Positions 26,476 through 35,303 of a DNA stretch of 64,000 nt are shown piece by piece. Source of the stretch: Betaproteobacteria bacterium. Its GTDB lineage: Bacteria > Pseudomonadota > Gammaproteobacteria > Burkholderiales > SG8-41. The position numbers were made by a program, and so were the translations under genes. A model generated the notes under the pieces. It was not told the origin of the DNA. It did no database searches and saw nothing but the letters and a program-made list of their open reading frames with translations. Numbering within the stretch: position 1 is the first letter of the stretch; each line of letters begins with the position of its first letter. The stretch covers positions 103,401-167,400 of the forward strand of contig JAOTVX010000002.1 of assembly GCA_029863175.1 (NCBI GenBank). Direction: 5' to 3'.

Positions 26476-26546
26476 ATTGGCGTTCATCGGCGGCTGCATT
26501 CCGGGTTTGTGGGACAGCTTCCGGCCACTGCTTTCAGCGAAACTGA

Positions 26547-27638
26547 ATGGCCGGCCTTTACATCGGCTTGATGTCGGGTACGAGCCTCGACGGCATCGAC
26601 GCCATTCTCGCCGCGCCGCACGGACAGCAGTTCCATCTGCGGACCGCGCTTCATCGCCTCTTTTCGCCGCAGCTGCACAGACAGCTCCTCGCGCTGCAGG
26701 CATCCGGTCCGGACGAGCTGCGCCGTGCATCGCTCGCCGCTAACGAATTGACGCGGGCCTACGCGGCTGCCGTACGCTCGTTGCTCTTACGGGCGCGGGT
26801 TTCTGCAGGCGCAGTGACCGCTATCGGCTGTCATGGACAGACGGTAAGGCACCAGCCCGCCGCCGGCTACAGCGTTCAACTTGTCAATGGCGCCTTGCTC
26901 GCCGAGCTCACCGGGATCAACGTCGTATGCGACTTTCGCAGCCGCGATATCGCCGCGGACGGCGAGGGCGCGCCGCTGGTACCAGCGTTCCACAGCGCGA
27001 TGTTCCGCACCCCGAGTCGCAGCCGTGCCGTGGTCAACATCGGTGGCATTGCCAACGTGACGAGTCTTCCCGCGCGGGGCGGGGTGACCGGGTTCGACTG
27101 CGGGCCCGGCAACTGCCTGCTCGACGCCTGGATCAGCGCGCGCCGGCACCTGCCGTACGACCGCGGAGGCGCCTGGGCGGCGCGCGGTCGTGTGGCGCCA
27201 CACCTCCTCGACAAGCTGCTCGCCGACCCGTACTTTCGGCGCCGCCCGCCCAAAAGCGCCGGGCGCGAAACATTCAATCTGGATTGGCTCCGGCGCCGGC
27301 TCAATCCAAAGGATCGCGCCCCTGACGTGCAAGCAACCCTACTGGAGCTGACCGCACGCACGATCGCGCGTGCGGTGCAGACTCATTGCCGTGATGCGCG
27401 TGAAGTGCTGGTCTGCGGTGGAGGCGCGCGTAACCGCGCTCTCTTCGCCCGGCTCGCCGCGCTGCTGCCGAATCGGCGCGTTGTCATCACCGACGCCGTA
27501 GGCGTCGCCGCGGAGCACGTCGAAGCGCTCGCCTTCGCCTGGCTCGCCCGCCAAGCGCTGCGCCACAAGCCAGGCAATTTGCCGGCGGTCACCGGCGCGC
27601 GCGGTCCGCGCGTGCTTGGCGCGATCTATCCCGCCTGA
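26547..27638 (+). CDS. anmK: Anhydro-N-acetylmuramic acid kinase
   Basis: A 363-residue AnmK, which phosphorylates and opens 1,6-anhydro-N-acetylmuramic acid released by lytic transglycosylases, feeding peptidoglycan recycling in the cytoplasm. It starts GLYIGLMSGTSLDGID, and has IGCHGQTVRHQP, VVNIGGIANVTSLP, GFDCGPGNCLLDAW and the C-terminal VLVCGGGARNRALFARLAALLP. The substrate producer MltA is encoded at 45820. It may share transcription with the peptidase gene, though the repeat block intervenes. Confidence 0.95.
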   Translation: MAGLYIGLMSGTSLDGIDAILAAPHGQQFHLRTALHRLFSPQLHRQLLALQASGPDELRRASLAANELTRAYAAAVRSLLLRARVSAGAVTAIGCHGQTVRHQPAAGYSVQLVNGALLAELTGINVVCDFRSRDIAADGEGAPLVPAFHSAMFRTPSRSRAVVNIGGIANVTSLPARGGVTGFDCGPGNCLLDAWISARRHLPYDRGGAWAARGRVAPHLLDKLLADPYFRRRPPKSAGRETFNLDWLRRRLNPKDRAPDVQATLLELTARTIARAVQTHCRDAREVLVCGGGARNRALFARLAALLPNRRVVITDAVGVAAEHVEALAFAWLARQALRHKPGNLPAVTGARGPRVLGAIYPA

Positions 27639-27649
27639 GATCTACTGAA

Positions 27650-27870
27650 CCGCGGAGACGCGGAGAGAAACAGAATCAAAACGGAACCGCCATGGCGCCA
27701 AGCACGCCAAGAATTCTATTCGTATTTTGTGATCAGTAATCGGCGTGTATCGGCGTTCATCGGCCGCTAAAAGATCCGCTCTTGGCTTTCTGCTTCTTGA
27801 ATATGTTGATCAGCGTTTATCTGCGGTTAGATGTCTTTTGTATTACGACTTACGATTCACGATTCACGTT
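27650..27870. repeat. Mixed repeat block after anmK
   Basis: Holds fragments of three families: GCGGAGACGCGGAGAG (about 27654), decamers GTATCGGCGTTCATCGGCCG (about 27745) with TTTATCTGCGGTTAG (about 27817), and heptads of the ATTCACG type (27848-27876). The convergent lpxA gene ends here. Confidence 0.65.
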
Positions 27871-28683
27871 TCACGGCGCTTGGGCGGAGTCGCGGTTGCG
27901 CGGCCTGGCAAGCCCCGTTTTGCTTGCGGTCGCAAACGCAATCATTTCACGAACCTCATTGTTGTCCGGGTAGCGCTCACTCAGGCGCGCCACGGCCTCT
28001 GTCAGCGGGAGACCAAGTTTTAACATCGTGCGGAAAGCGTCGCGGACGATCCGGATACGCTCAGCGGAGAGGCCATTTCTCTCTAGACCAACCTTGTTCA
28101 CTCCTCGCATGACCGAAGGGTAGCCGTCTGCGATGCAGTAAGGCAGGATGTCCTTCGTGACCTTGTTGAAACCACCGACGAAGGCAAACGCGCCGATCCG
28201 CACGAACTGGACGACGCCCGTTTTCGCGCTAACGATCGCATGGTCGCCGATATGGACGTGCCCGGAAATCTTCGCATCACAGCTGAGCGTCACCTTCTCC
28301 CCCAGCACACAGTCGTGCGCCACGTGGCTGTAGGAGAGCAGGAAACAGTTACTGCCGATGACGGTCGAGCCACCGTCCGATGCCGAGGCGTTGACCGTCG
28401 TGTACTCGCGGAAGATGTTGCCGTCACCGATTCGGACATAGCTCGCCCACTCACGTCGGAATCTGAAATCCTCCGCCAGCGTGCCGAAGCAGCAGAAGGG
28501 ATAGATCTCGTTGCCCTCGCCCACGATCGTGTTGCCAGCGACCACGACGTGCGCGTGCAGAACGTTGTTCCGGCCCAGCCTGACGGTTTCCCCGATGTGG
28601 CAGTAGGGCCCGATCTGACAGCCCGCGCCAATCTCGGCGCCGGGCTCGACGATCGCGGTGGGGTGAATGTCGCTTGAAGCCAT
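27871..28683 (-). CDS. lpxA: UDP-N-acetylglucosamine acyltransferase
   Basis: A 270-residue hexapeptide-repeat acyltransferase, which starts lipid A synthesis by moving a hydroxyacyl chain from ACP to UDP-GlcNAc. The left-handed beta-helix repeats run from IHPTAIVEPGAEIGAGCQIGPYCHIGE, with the catalytic His in YSHVAHDC and the LpxA-type C-terminal helices (KVGLERNGLSAERIRIVRDAFRTML). It lies outside the usual lpxD-fabZ-lpxA-lpxB operon, so it may be a second copy. It has no Shine-Dalgarno site: an intrinsic terminator ends 5-8 nt before its ATG. The C-terminus is extended into repeat-like DNA (RPRNRDSAQAP). Confidence 0.92.
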   Translation of the reverse strand: MASSDIHPTAIVEPGAEIGAGCQIGPYCHIGETVRLGRNNVLHAHVVVAGNTIVGEGNEIYPFCCFGTLAEDFRFRREWASYVRIGDGNIFREYTTVNASASDGGSTVIGSNCFLLSYSHVAHDCVLGEKVTLSCDAKISGHVHIGDHAIVSAKTGVVQFVRIGAFAFVGGFNKVTKDILPYCIADGYPSVMRGVNKVGLERNGLSAERIRIVRDAFRTMLKLGLPLTEAVARLSERYPDNNEVREMIAFATASKTGLARPRNRDSAQAP

Positions 28684-28712
28684 TTACAAAAAAAGGCGGC
28701 ATAGCCGCCTTT
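28684..28712 (-). terminator. Rho-independent terminator between erpA and lpxA
   Basis: On the minus strand AAAGGCGGC (28712-28704), a 3-nt loop and GCCGCCTTT are followed by a run of T ending 28687. It lies 21 bp after the erpA stop and only 3-8 bp before the lpxA ATG, so lpxA must be transcribed by read-through or from inside this region. Confidence 0.92.
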
Positions 28713-28733
28713 CTCGCACCCTGATTTTTCGGC

Positions 28734-29087
28734 TTATGCGGAAAACGAAGAGCCGCAGCCGCAGGTCGAAGTCGCGTTCGGGTTCTTGATCACGAACTGC
28801 GCCCCCTCGACGTTCTCCTGGTAGTCGATCTCCGCCCCCGTCAGGTATTGCAGGCTCATCGGATCGATGAGCAGCGTCACGCCGCCGCGCTGCAACGAAG
28901 TGTCGTCCTCGTTCACGGTCTCGTCGAATGTGAACCCGTACTGGAATCCGGAGCAGCCGCCGCCGGTCACGAACACGCGGAGTTTGAGCTCGGCATTACC
29001 TTCCTCGTCGATCAACTGCTTCACTTTCGCCGCCGCGGCGGCGCTAAACACCAGCGGTTCCGGAATCTGTTCGGTTACAGCGTTCAT
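28734..29087 (-). CDS. erpA: Iron-sulfur cluster insertion protein ErpA
   Basis: A 117-residue A-type Fe-S carrier. All three Cys ligands are present ([11 protein letters not shown] and STCGCGSSF). It delivers clusters to apoproteins, including the isoprenoid enzymes IspG and IspH in E. coli. It comes last in the rplM-rpsI-argC-DUF6776-bactofilin run on this strand and is followed by a strong terminator. Confidence 0.96.
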   Translation of the reverse strand: MNAVTEQIPEPLVFSAAAAAKVKQLIDEEGNAELKLRVFVTGGGCSGFQYGFTFDETVNEDDTSLQRGGVTLLIDPMSLQYLTGAEIDYQENVEGAQFVIKNPNATSTCGCGSSFSA

Positions 29088-29118
29088 CGTCTACTCCTGA
29101 ATGAATTCTTGCCCAACT

Positions 29119-29529
29119 CTACTCGGCAGCGGCGGGCTTGAACGGCACGACTTTTTCGGCCTTGCCATCGGTCTCGAAGACCAGCCGCCCCTGAACCACG
29201 GCGCCAAGCTGCATTTCCAGCTTCTTGTAGTGTACATCACCTGTGACATTGGCCTTGGCCTGCAGTTCAACATATTCGGCGGCGTAGACCGGGCCGACAA
29301 TCGTGCCGTTGATAACCACGTGCGATACGTGGATTTCGCCTTCGATCTGCGCCTGCTCGGACAGCACCAGCGTGCCGGGCTTGCCATCCGCCGAAGACAC
29401 GTTCCCGCGCACCCTTCCGTCCACGCGTAGGCCGCCGGTGAAAAGGATGTTGCCCTCGACCATGGTGCCGGCCCCGATCAGACAATCGATGCGGTTTTGC
29501 GGCTTGCTGTTTCCCTTGTTCCCGAACAT
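29119..29529 (-). CDS. Bactofilin, polymer-forming cytoskeletal protein
   Basis: A 136-residue bactofilin: a short disordered N-terminus (FGNKGNSKPQNRI), a central beta-helix domain (DCLIGAGTMVEGNILFTGGLRVDGRVRGNV ... GTIVGPVYAAEYVELQAKANVTGDVHYKKLEMQLGAVVQGRL) and a Pro/Ala tail. Bactofilins polymerise without nucleotide on the inner face of the membrane and guide cell-wall enzymes or chromosome positioning. The gene lies between the DUF6776 gene and erpA in one probable operon. Confidence 0.93.
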   Translation of the reverse strand: MFGNKGNSKPQNRIDCLIGAGTMVEGNILFTGGLRVDGRVRGNVSSADGKPGTLVLSEQAQIEGEIHVSHVVINGTIVGPVYAAEYVELQAKANVTGDVHYKKLEMQLGAVVQGRLVFETDGKAEKVVPFKPAAAE

Positions 29530-29539
29530 GTCCCAGTCC

Positions 29540-30286
29540 TCAGGAAACCGTTACGGTTTCCGTTAGTTTAGGCTGAGTCGCGCCTTTTTCAAAGACCCGA
29601 ACTTGCATGCTTTTCACGACCGCTTCAGGCGAAATCCTGAACGTTCCCTCGACACGCTGAAAAAACTTGAATCTCAGCTCGTAATCCGTGACCTTTTTCT
29701 CGTTCTCGGCGGGCAGCATGAGCACGTATTTTCGGTCCCCCTGCTCGAGCTTGAGGACAAACTGCAATTTGCCCTTGAATTCGCGGACGCGCTGGCCCGT
29801 CTGAACCAGCAGCAGCCGATAGCGATATTCCCCGGGCACGGCGTCGCGCCGCACGCGAAAGCGATTGACGGTTAGCGCGGCGGCCTTGCTCTCCGCCGCC
29901 ATGAGCGACTGGAAGAACGCGAGGTCCTCCCTGAGGGCGGCATTTTCTGCCGAGAGCGTTTTGACCTGCCGCTCCAGATCGCTATAGGTCGCGCGCTCGA
30001 TCTGGAGCTCGCGCCTGGACGTCGCGACCTTGCTGCTCATCTCGGCAAGCGTAGCGTCGCGCTGCCGGATCTCCTCGCGCAGCTGCGCGAGATCGCGCGC
30101 CGCCTCGCTCTGGCGGAACCCGGCCAATTCCATCCCGTACTGATAGGTCACCCACCCCGCGCCGACCATAACAACGCAGAACCCCGTGAACGTCAGCGCG
30201 CGCCAGTACCACGGCATGTGCGCGCGTACGGCCACGCGCCGCGCGGTGATCCCGAACTTGCGTCGTAGTGTGCCCAGACGTGACAT
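29540..30286 (-). CDS. DUF6776-type membrane protein with coiled coil
   Basis: A 248-residue protein: basic N-terminus, one membrane segment (ALTFTGFCVVMVGAGWVTYQYG, about residues 30-51), a coiled coil (residues 60-125, LAQLREEIRQRDATLAEMSSKV) and a soluble C-terminal beta-rich domain (GEYRYRLLLVQTGQRVREFKGKLQFVL). It is conserved beside bactofilin and argC in betaproteobacteria, without a known function. The layout suggests a periplasmic domain held at the inner membrane; a partnership with the bactofilin encoded 11 bp downstream is inference. Confidence 0.82.
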   Translation of the reverse strand: MSRLGTLRRKFGITARRVAVRAHMPWYWRALTFTGFCVVMVGAGWVTYQYGMELAGFRQSEAARDLAQLREEIRQRDATLAEMSSKVATSRRELQIERATYSDLERQVKTLSAENAALREDLAFFQSLMAAESKAAALTVNRFRVRRDAVPGEYRYRLLLVQTGQRVREFKGKLQFVLKLEQGDRKYVLMLPAENEKKVTDYELRFKFFQRVEGTFRISPEAVVKSMQVRVFEKGATQPKLTETVTVS

Positions 30287-30297
30287 CGCGCGCGGCC

Positions 30298-31338
30298 TCA
30301 GGGCAACAGCGCGAGCTGCTCGAGTCCCGTGCTTTCAGGAAAACCAAACATGATGTTCATGTTCTGCACCGCCTGGCCCGCGGCGCCTTTCACCAGGTTG
30401 TCGATCACCGACAGGACGACGACGATGTCGCCACCGCGCGGCTGATGCACGGCAATACGGCAGAAATTCGCACCGCGCACCGAGCGCGTATCGGGATGGC
30501 TGCCCGCGGGCATGACGTCCACAAAGGTCTCCTTCGCGAAGCGGCTTTCGTACAGCGCCTGCAATTCCGCTTTTGCCGTCAGGCGCGCGTACAGCGTGGC
30601 GTGGATGCCGCGGATCATCGGCGTGAGGTGCGGCACGAAGACGAGGCCGACCGCGCGCCCCGCTATGCCAGACAAAACCTGCGTGATCTCGGGCTGGTGG
30701 CGATGGCCGGCAACACCGTACGCCCTGAAGTTGTCGGAGGCCTCCGCAAGCAGCGTGTGCACCTCGGCTTTGCGACCGGCGCCGGAAACGCCGGATTTCG
30801 CATCGGCAATGAGATGGTCCACATCGACGATACCGGCCTCGAGCAATGGCAGGAAGCCCAATTGGACCGCAGTTGGATAACAACCGGGGTTCGCGACGAG
30901 ACGTGCCTCCCGGATGCGCTCGCGGTGAAGCTCCGGCAAGCCATAAACCGCCTCGGCCACCAGCTCGGGGCAGGCGTGCTTGACGCCGTACCATTGTTCC
31001 CACAGCGCGACATCCTTGATGCGGAAATCGGCCGCAATGTCGATGATGCGTACGCCGGCGTCCACCAGCGCGCGCGCCTGCTCCATTGCCACGCCGTTGG
31101 GCGTCGCGAAGAACACCAGGTCGCAGGACGCCAGCTCGGCCTGCGCGGGATCCGAAAATTTCATTCCGATCCGTCCCCGCAGATTCGGGAACAGTTCGGC
31201 CACGCCCATACCCGCCTCTTTGCGCGAGGTGATGGCCTTCAGCTCGCATTTCGGATGCTGGGCGAGCAGGCGCAGCAGCTCGACACCGGTATAACCGGTA
31301 CCGCCGACGATGCCGACTGTGATGCCGTTCTTCGCCAT
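30298..31338 (-). CDS. argC: N-acetyl-gamma-glutamyl-phosphate reductase
   Basis: A 346-residue ArgC, catalysing the NADPH-dependent third step of arginine synthesis. NADP-binding [22 protein letters not shown] opens the protein, the catalytic Cys is in [12 protein letters not shown], and [27 protein letters not shown] and the C-terminal [19 protein letters not shown] are all present. I chose ATG 31338 because the family's N-terminus begins there; the upstream frame would run into the rpsI terminator. The next gene starts 11 bp after its stop. Confidence 0.96.
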   Translation of the reverse strand: MAKNGITVGIVGGTGYTGVELLRLLAQHPKCELKAITSRKEAGMGVAELFPNLRGRIGMKFSDPAQAELASCDLVFFATPNGVAMEQARALVDAGVRIIDIAADFRIKDVALWEQWYGVKHACPELVAEAVYGLPELHRERIREARLVANPGCYPTAVQLGFLPLLEAGIVDVDHLIADAKSGVSGAGRKAEVHTLLAEASDNFRAYGVAGHRHQPEITQVLSGIAGRAVGLVFVPHLTPMIRGIHATLYARLTAKAELQALYESRFAKETFVDVMPAGSHPDTRSVRGANFCRIAVHQPRGGDIVVVLSVIDNLVKGAAGQAVQNMNIMFGFPESTGLEQLALLP

Positions 31339-31367
31339 CTTGCTGCTTTCCGGCTCCAGAGACGACA

Positions 31368-31387
31368 AAGCCGCCCGCAGGCGGCTT
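31368..31387 (-). terminator. Terminator hairpin between rpsI and argC
   Basis: AAGCCGCC and GGCGGCTT form a perfect 8-bp stem with a 4-nt loop; on the minus strand it continues into TTTGTC. It lies 18 bp after the rpsI stop. The T-run is short, so partial read-through into argC is likely. Confidence 0.8.
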
Positions 31388-31405
31388 GGTCGCGGACCAT
31401 GTCTG

Positions 31406-31804
31406 TTACCGCTTCGAAAACTGCTTGCGGCGGCGCGCCTTGCGCAAGCCCACTTTCTTGCGCTCCACCTCGCGGGCATCCCGCGTCACCAGGCCCGCCT
31501 TTTTGAGCGGCGGCTTGAGCGCGGCGTCGTAGTCGATCAATGCCCGGGTGATGCCATGGCGCACGGCACCGGCCTGCCCGTTTTCGCCGCCACCGTTGAC
31601 GTTGACCTTGATATCGAAGCTCGTGGTGGTGTTCGTCAACTCGAGCGGCTGGCGCACGATCATGCGGCCGGTCTCGCGTGAGAAGAACTCGTCCACCGGC
31701 TTGCCATTCACCGTGATGTCGCCCTTGCCCGGCCGGATAAAAACGCGCGCCACCGCGCTTTTGCGGCGGCCCGTGCCGTAGTTGTGCTGTCGTTGGATTG
31801 CCAT
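31406..31804 (-). CDS. rpsI: 30S ribosomal protein S9
   Basis: A 132-residue S9 with the typical [21 protein letters not shown] start, [19 protein letters not shown] and the basic C-terminus [17 protein letters not shown] that reaches the decoding site of the 30S subunit. It follows rplM with a 7-bp gap, and the two form the standard rplM-rpsI operon served by the promoter at 32282-32311. Confidence 0.98.
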   Translation of the reverse strand: MAIQRQHNYGTGRRKSAVARVFIRPGKGDITVNGKPVDEFFSRETGRMIVRQPLELTNTTTSFDIKVNVNGGGENGQAGAVRHGITRALIDYDAALKPPLKKAGLVTRDAREVERKKVGLRKARRRKQFSKR

Positions 31805-31811
31805 GGTACCT

Positions 31812-32240
31812 CTAGATGTCCAGTTGTTTGGGCTGCTGCGCGCTGTGCGGATGGCCCTCGCCGGCGTATACCTTCATCTTGCGCAGCATGGCGTAACCGA
31901 GCGGCCCCTTGGGCAGCATGCCCTTCACCGCCAGGCGCAGCACCCGGTCGGGATGGCGTGCGTGAAGCTTGGCAAAACTGGCGCTGTAGATGCCTCCCGG
32001 ATACGAACTGTGCCGGTAATAGATCTTTTGATCCGCTTTCTTGCCGGTCACGCGCAGTTTGTCGGCATTGACCACCACGATATAATCCCCTGTGTCGACA
32101 TGCGGCGTGAACTCGGGCTTGTGCTTGCCGCGCAGCCGCCGCGCAATCTCGGCCGCCAGCCTGCCCAGCACTTTGCCGGACGCATCCACGACATACCAGC
32201 CGCGCGAGACTTCGTGCGGTTTTGCGGAAAACGTCTTCAT
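31812..32240 (-). CDS. rplM: 50S ribosomal protein L13
   Basis: A 142-residue L13: starts [29 protein letters not shown], has [28 protein letters not shown] and ends with [20 protein letters not shown]. It is an early assembly protein of the 50S subunit. It is the first gene of the rplM-rpsI unit, with a 40-base leader after the predicted promoter. Confidence 0.98.
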   Translation of the reverse strand: MKTFSAKPHEVSRGWYVVDASGKVLGRLAAEIARRLRGKHKPEFTPHVDTGDYIVVVNADKLRVTGKKADQKIYYRHSSYPGGIYSASFAKLHARHPDRVLRLAVKGMLPKGPLGYAMLRKMKVYAGEGHPHSAQQPKQLDI

Positions 32241-32281
32241 TGGGTTTCTTGCGCGCTTGCGCGTTTTGCGGAAAAGGGCGA

Positions 32282-32311
32282 ATTCTATTGCAAATCAGAC
32301 GCCTGTGTCAA
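32282..32311 (-). promoter_or_regulatory. Sigma-70 promoter of rplM-rpsI
   Basis: On the minus strand TTGACA (32311-32306) and TAGAAT (32287-32282) are separated by 18 bp, about 40 bases before the rplM start. The -35 is a perfect match and the -10 has one mismatch. Confidence 0.75.
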
Positions 32312-32439
32312 ATTTTAGGCGCTAGTGAACGGCGAGCCGCGGGCGGCGCGAGCGGAGCGGAGAAAAAAACCCTTTCGCACCCTAGTATTGTCTCCGCCCC
32401 CTGCTTCCCATCGACCGTTTACGGAGGGCTTGAAGCATC

Positions 32440-33198
32440 ATGGATTGGCTGACGACTAACGCGATCGCGGCCCTGCTCCTGCCACCAGGGATCGTCTTGC
32501 TCGTTCTGCTGGTTGCATTGGTGCTGGCGTGGCGCCGGCCGCTCGCGGCCTGGAAGCCGCTCCTGCTCGGTTTCGTCGTGCTCTACGCCCTGTCCACCCC
32601 GTTCCTGGGACGTACGCTGCTACACATACTGGAACCGGCGTCCGCCAACCCGGCCGCCGACCAGAGCGGCCAGGCGATCGTGGTGCTGGGGGGTGGCACT
32701 TACTTCAGCGCGCCTGAATACGGTGGCGACACCGTCAGAGGCCAGGTTTTGGAGCGCCTGCGTTACGCTGCCCATCTGCACCGTGCCTTAAAGAAGCCCA
32801 TTCTGGTCACCGGTGGAACGCCGGAAGGCAACCCGACGCCCGAAGCGCAGCTAATGCGTGAAGTCCTGCAGCGCGATTTCCAGGTGCCGGTGGAATGGAC
32901 CGAGGAGGCTTCACGCAACACGCTGGAAAACGCGCGCACGAGTTTTCTTATCCTCAACACGGCCGGCGTGCGCCGCGTCTATCTCGTCACCCAAGCCTGG
33001 CATATGCCGCGCGCGAAGCTCGCATTCACAAGCACGGGTTTCACGGTGATCCCGGCGGCGACCGGCTACGCCACGCGCTTCGAACTCACCGCGCTCGACT
33101 TCCTGCCGCGCGCCAGCGCCCTGGTCGACAGCGCGCGGTTCTTCCATGAAACCATCGGCATCGGCTGGTACTACGTCCGCATCCTCGTGGGCATCTGA
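32440..33198 (+). CDS. YdcF/ElyC-like DUF218 membrane protein
   Basis: A 252-residue protein with two N-terminal membrane helices (AALLLPPGIVLLVLLVALVLAW and PLLLGFVVLYALSTPFLG) and a periplasmic or cytosolic DUF218 domain: QAIVVLGGGTYFSAPEYGG, ILVTGGTPEGNPTPEAQLMREVL, EEASRNTLENARTSF and VYLVTQAWHMPRAKLAF. The two-helix plus DUF218 layout is that of ElyC (YcbC) and YdcF, linked to envelope polysaccharide metabolism in E. coli. It is followed 2 bp later by the OsmC gene on the same strand. Confidence 0.88.
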   Translation: MDWLTTNAIAALLLPPGIVLLVLLVALVLAWRRPLAAWKPLLLGFVVLYALSTPFLGRTLLHILEPASANPAADQSGQAIVVLGGGTYFSAPEYGGDTVRGQVLERLRYAAHLHRALKKPILVTGGTPEGNPTPEAQLMREVLQRDFQVPVEWTEEASRNTLENARTSFLILNTAGVRRVYLVTQAWHMPRAKLAFTSTGFTVIPAATGYATRFELTALDFLPRASALVDSARFFHETIGIGWYYVRILVGI

Positions 33199-33200
33199 CC

Positions 33201-33623
33201 ATGAAAGCGCGTATCAAGTGGATCGAGGACGTCACGTTCATCGGCGAGTCCGCGAGCGGGCATGCACTGGTGATGGACGGCGCGCCGGAAGGCGGCGGCC
33301 GCAACCTCGGCCCGCGCCCGATGGAAACGGTGCTCATCGGGACCGGCGGCTGTACTGCCTACGACGTGGTGCACATACTCAGGAAAAGCCGTGCGCCCGT
33401 CACCGACTGCGTGGTGGAAATCAGCGCCGAGCGCGCCGCCCAGGATCCGAAGATCTTCACCAAGATCCACTTTCATTTCGTGGTGACCGGCCGCGGGCTC
33501 AAGCGCGAGCAGGTAGAACGCGCCGTTCACCTCTCGGCGGAGAAGTACTGCTCGGCCTCGATCATGCTCGGCAAGATGGCCGAGATCACGCACGACTTGG
33601 AGCTTCGCGAAACTCAGAACTGA
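33201..33623 (+). CDS. OsmC/Ohr-family hydroperoxide-type protein
   Basis: A 140-residue OsmC-fold protein of the YhfA-like group. Both redox Cys are present (GTGGCTAYDVVHILRK and EKYCSASIML). OsmC proteins reduce organic hydroperoxides as dimers, though the YhfA branch is less studied. The gene sits 2 bp after the DUF218 gene, so they are probably co-transcribed. It ends in a strong hairpin shared with the convergent coq7 gene. The Cys codons are ordinary; some relatives elsewhere use Sec. Confidence 0.88.
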   Translation: MKARIKWIEDVTFIGESASGHALVMDGAPEGGGRNLGPRPMETVLIGTGGCTAYDVVHILRKSRAPVTDCVVEISAERAAQDPKIFTKIHFHFVVTGRGLKREQVERAVHLSAEKYCSASIMLGKMAEITHDLELRETQN

Positions 33624-33646
33624 ACCGCCGAGACGCCTCGGCGGTT
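33623..33646. terminator. Bidirectional hairpin between osmC-like gene and coq7
   Basis: AACCGCCGAG (33623-33632) and CTCGGCGGTT (33637-33646) form a perfect 10-bp stem with loop ACGC in the 26-bp gap between two convergent genes. T-tracts are minimal on both strands. Confidence 0.75.
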
Positions 33647-33649
33647 CCA

Positions 33650-34279
33650 TCAAATCCAGTACGCGATCCCGGTCATTACCTTCGAGGATAATCGCATCGC
33701 GAGCTTCGCCGGTGCCGGCAGCTCGCCGCCGCCGTGCTTGATCGCGCTGGTGGCGTGCCGGGCCTCGTCCTGACGCATTTGCGTAAGTACCGCCCGGCTC
33801 CTCAGGTCGCCTTTCGGCAGGCGATCAAGGTGTCCCTCGAGGTGCGTGACCACCTGCCGCTCGGTCTCCGCGAGAAAGCCCAGATTCCAGCGGTTACCGA
33901 GAAGCCCGGCTGCGGCGCCGATCGCAAAGGAACCCGCGTACCACGCAGGAATGAGCAGGCTCTTGCGACCGCCCAGCTCGTGGATCCGGCTCTCGGTCCA
34001 CGCCAGATGCTCGGTCTCCTCCTGCGCGGCCTGCTCGAGGGCAGCCTTGGCCTGCGCGCTGCGCGCGGTCAGCGACTGCCCCTGGTAGAGCGCCTGCGCA
34101 CAGATCTCCCCGCTGTGATTGACCCGCATCAGCGATGCGGCAAGCGTGCGGTCTGCTTCAGACAAGGTTCCTTCCAGCAGCTCTTCGCCGGGCGTTTCCC
34201 GCAGCGACTGCGCGGGGCCGAAAACCGTTCGCAGGCCCTTGTCGAAGGCGATGATTAACTCGTCTAGCCGCGGGAGCAT
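33650..34279 (-). CDS. coq7: 3-demethoxyubiquinone 3-hydroxylase Coq7
   Basis: A 209-residue di-iron hydroxylase for a late step of ubiquinone synthesis. The ferritin-like iron ligands appear as [18 protein letters not shown] (E, H region), [13 protein letters not shown] and [10 protein letters not shown], then DEARHATSA. It needs oxygen, so the cell can respire aerobically; the class II ribonucleotide reductase also allows growth without oxygen. Coq7 lies near trpC in many betaproteobacteria, as here. The start is ATG 34279. Confidence 0.93.
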   Translation of the reverse strand: MLPRLDELIIAFDKGLRTVFGPAQSLRETPGEELLEGTLSEADRTLAASLMRVNHSGEICAQALYQGQSLTARSAQAKAALEQAAQEETEHLAWTESRIHELGGRKSLLIPAWYAGSFAIGAAAGLLGNRWNLGFLAETERQVVTHLEGHLDRLPKGDLRSRAVLTQMRQDEARHATSAIKHGGGELPAPAKLAMRLSSKVMTGIAYWI

Positions 34280-34319
34280 AGGTGTTATTTTGCCAGATCA
34301 GCGGCCGTCATGAATGCAG

Positions 34320-34460
34320 ATAAGACCAAAAGGCCAATGGACAGGATTTACAAGATTGTTTTTGAATAGCCTTAATCCTGTAAATCCTGTCTATTTCCTG
34401 TAGTTTTAGATTTCTTGCTTTTCTATCGGCGTTTATCGGCGTCTATCTGCGGCTAATGGG
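34320..34460. repeat. Mixed repeat block between coq7 and trpC
   Basis: A CAGGATTTACAAGATT arm (about 34340) faces TAATCCTGTAAATCCTGTC (about 34374), 9-10 bp units. Decamers then follow: CTATCGGCGTTTATCGGCGT and CTATCTGCGGCTAA (34424-34456). No gene is visible in 34280-34481. Confidence 0.75.
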
Positions 34461-34481
34461 TCTTGATCTTGTTGCGCATTC

Positions 34482-35279
34482 TCAGGTGGGTTCCGCGAAC
34501 AGGCGCGCCAACTCGGCTCCCGGGTCCGGCGCACGCATGAACGCCTCGCCCACGAGAAAGCATCCCACCCTCTCGGCGCGCAAGGTCCCGACGTCAGCAG
34601 GCGAGAGAATTCCGCTTTCCGTCACCACGATGCGATCGTCCGGCACGCGCGCCAAGAGGCCGAGCGTCGTCTCGAGCGTCGTCTCGAAGGTGCGAAGATT
34701 GCGATTGTTGATGCCGATCAGGGGCGTCTCGAGCCGGAGTGCACGCTCGAGCTCAGCGCCATCGTGCGCCTCGACCAGCACTGCCATCCCGAGCTCGCTC
34801 GCGGCTTCTTCCAGCGCGCGCATCCGTGCATCATCGAGTGCCGCAACGATCAGCAGAATGCTGTCGGCGCCCGCCGCGCGCGCCTCCAGGACCTGGTAGC
34901 GATCGATCATGAAGTCCTTGCGCAACACCGGCAGTCTGCTCGCAGCGCGCGCCTGCTGCAGATGTTCAGGCGTGCCCTGAAAGAACTGCCCATCAGTCAG
35001 GACGGACAGACAGGTTGCGCCGTGGCGCTCGTAGCTCGCCGCAATCGACGCCGGGTCGAACGGCTCCCGCAGCACGCCGCGGCTCGGGCTCGCCTTCTTG
35101 ATCTCCGCAATGACAGCGGGCCGGCCGGCGGCGATCCGGGCGCGGATCGCCCCGACAAAGTTGCGCGGCGGCGGTGCGGACAACGCCTCCTTGCGTACGG
35201 CTTCGAGCGGTTTCGCTTGCCTCGATCGCACGACTTCCTCGGCCTTGACCGCGAGGATGCGCTCCAGGATATCAGCCAT
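34482..35279 (-). CDS. trpC: Indole-3-glycerol phosphate synthase
   Basis: A 265-residue TIM-barrel enzyme of tryptophan synthesis, a stand-alone TrpC without the TrpF domain. Landmarks are [84 protein letters not shown] and [11 protein letters not shown], covering the catalytic Lys, Glu and Asn positions. It is last in trpG-trpD-trpC, 24 bp after trpD. Confidence 0.97.
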   Translation of the reverse strand: MADILERILAVKAEEVVRSRQAKPLEAVRKEALSAPPPRNFVGAIRARIAAGRPAVIAEIKKASPSRGVLREPFDPASIAASYERHGATCLSVLTDGQFFQGTPEHLQQARAASRLPVLRKDFMIDRYQVLEARAAGADSILLIVAALDDARMRALEEAASELGMAVLVEAHDGAELERALRLETPLIGINNRNLRTFETTLETTLGLLARVPDDRIVVTESGILSPADVGTLRAERVGCFLVGEAFMRAPDPGAELARLFAEPT

Positions 35280-35303
35280 GGTTGTTGCAAGCTCTGCGGT
35301 TCA

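Noticed and set aside
30268..31506. 412-codon plus-strand frame
   Set aside because: Antisense to argC; His/Arg-rich shadow composition.
33201..33623. OsmC-like and MsrA genes as further selenoproteins
   Set aside because: Both have ordinary Cys codons at their redox sites and no in-frame TGA.
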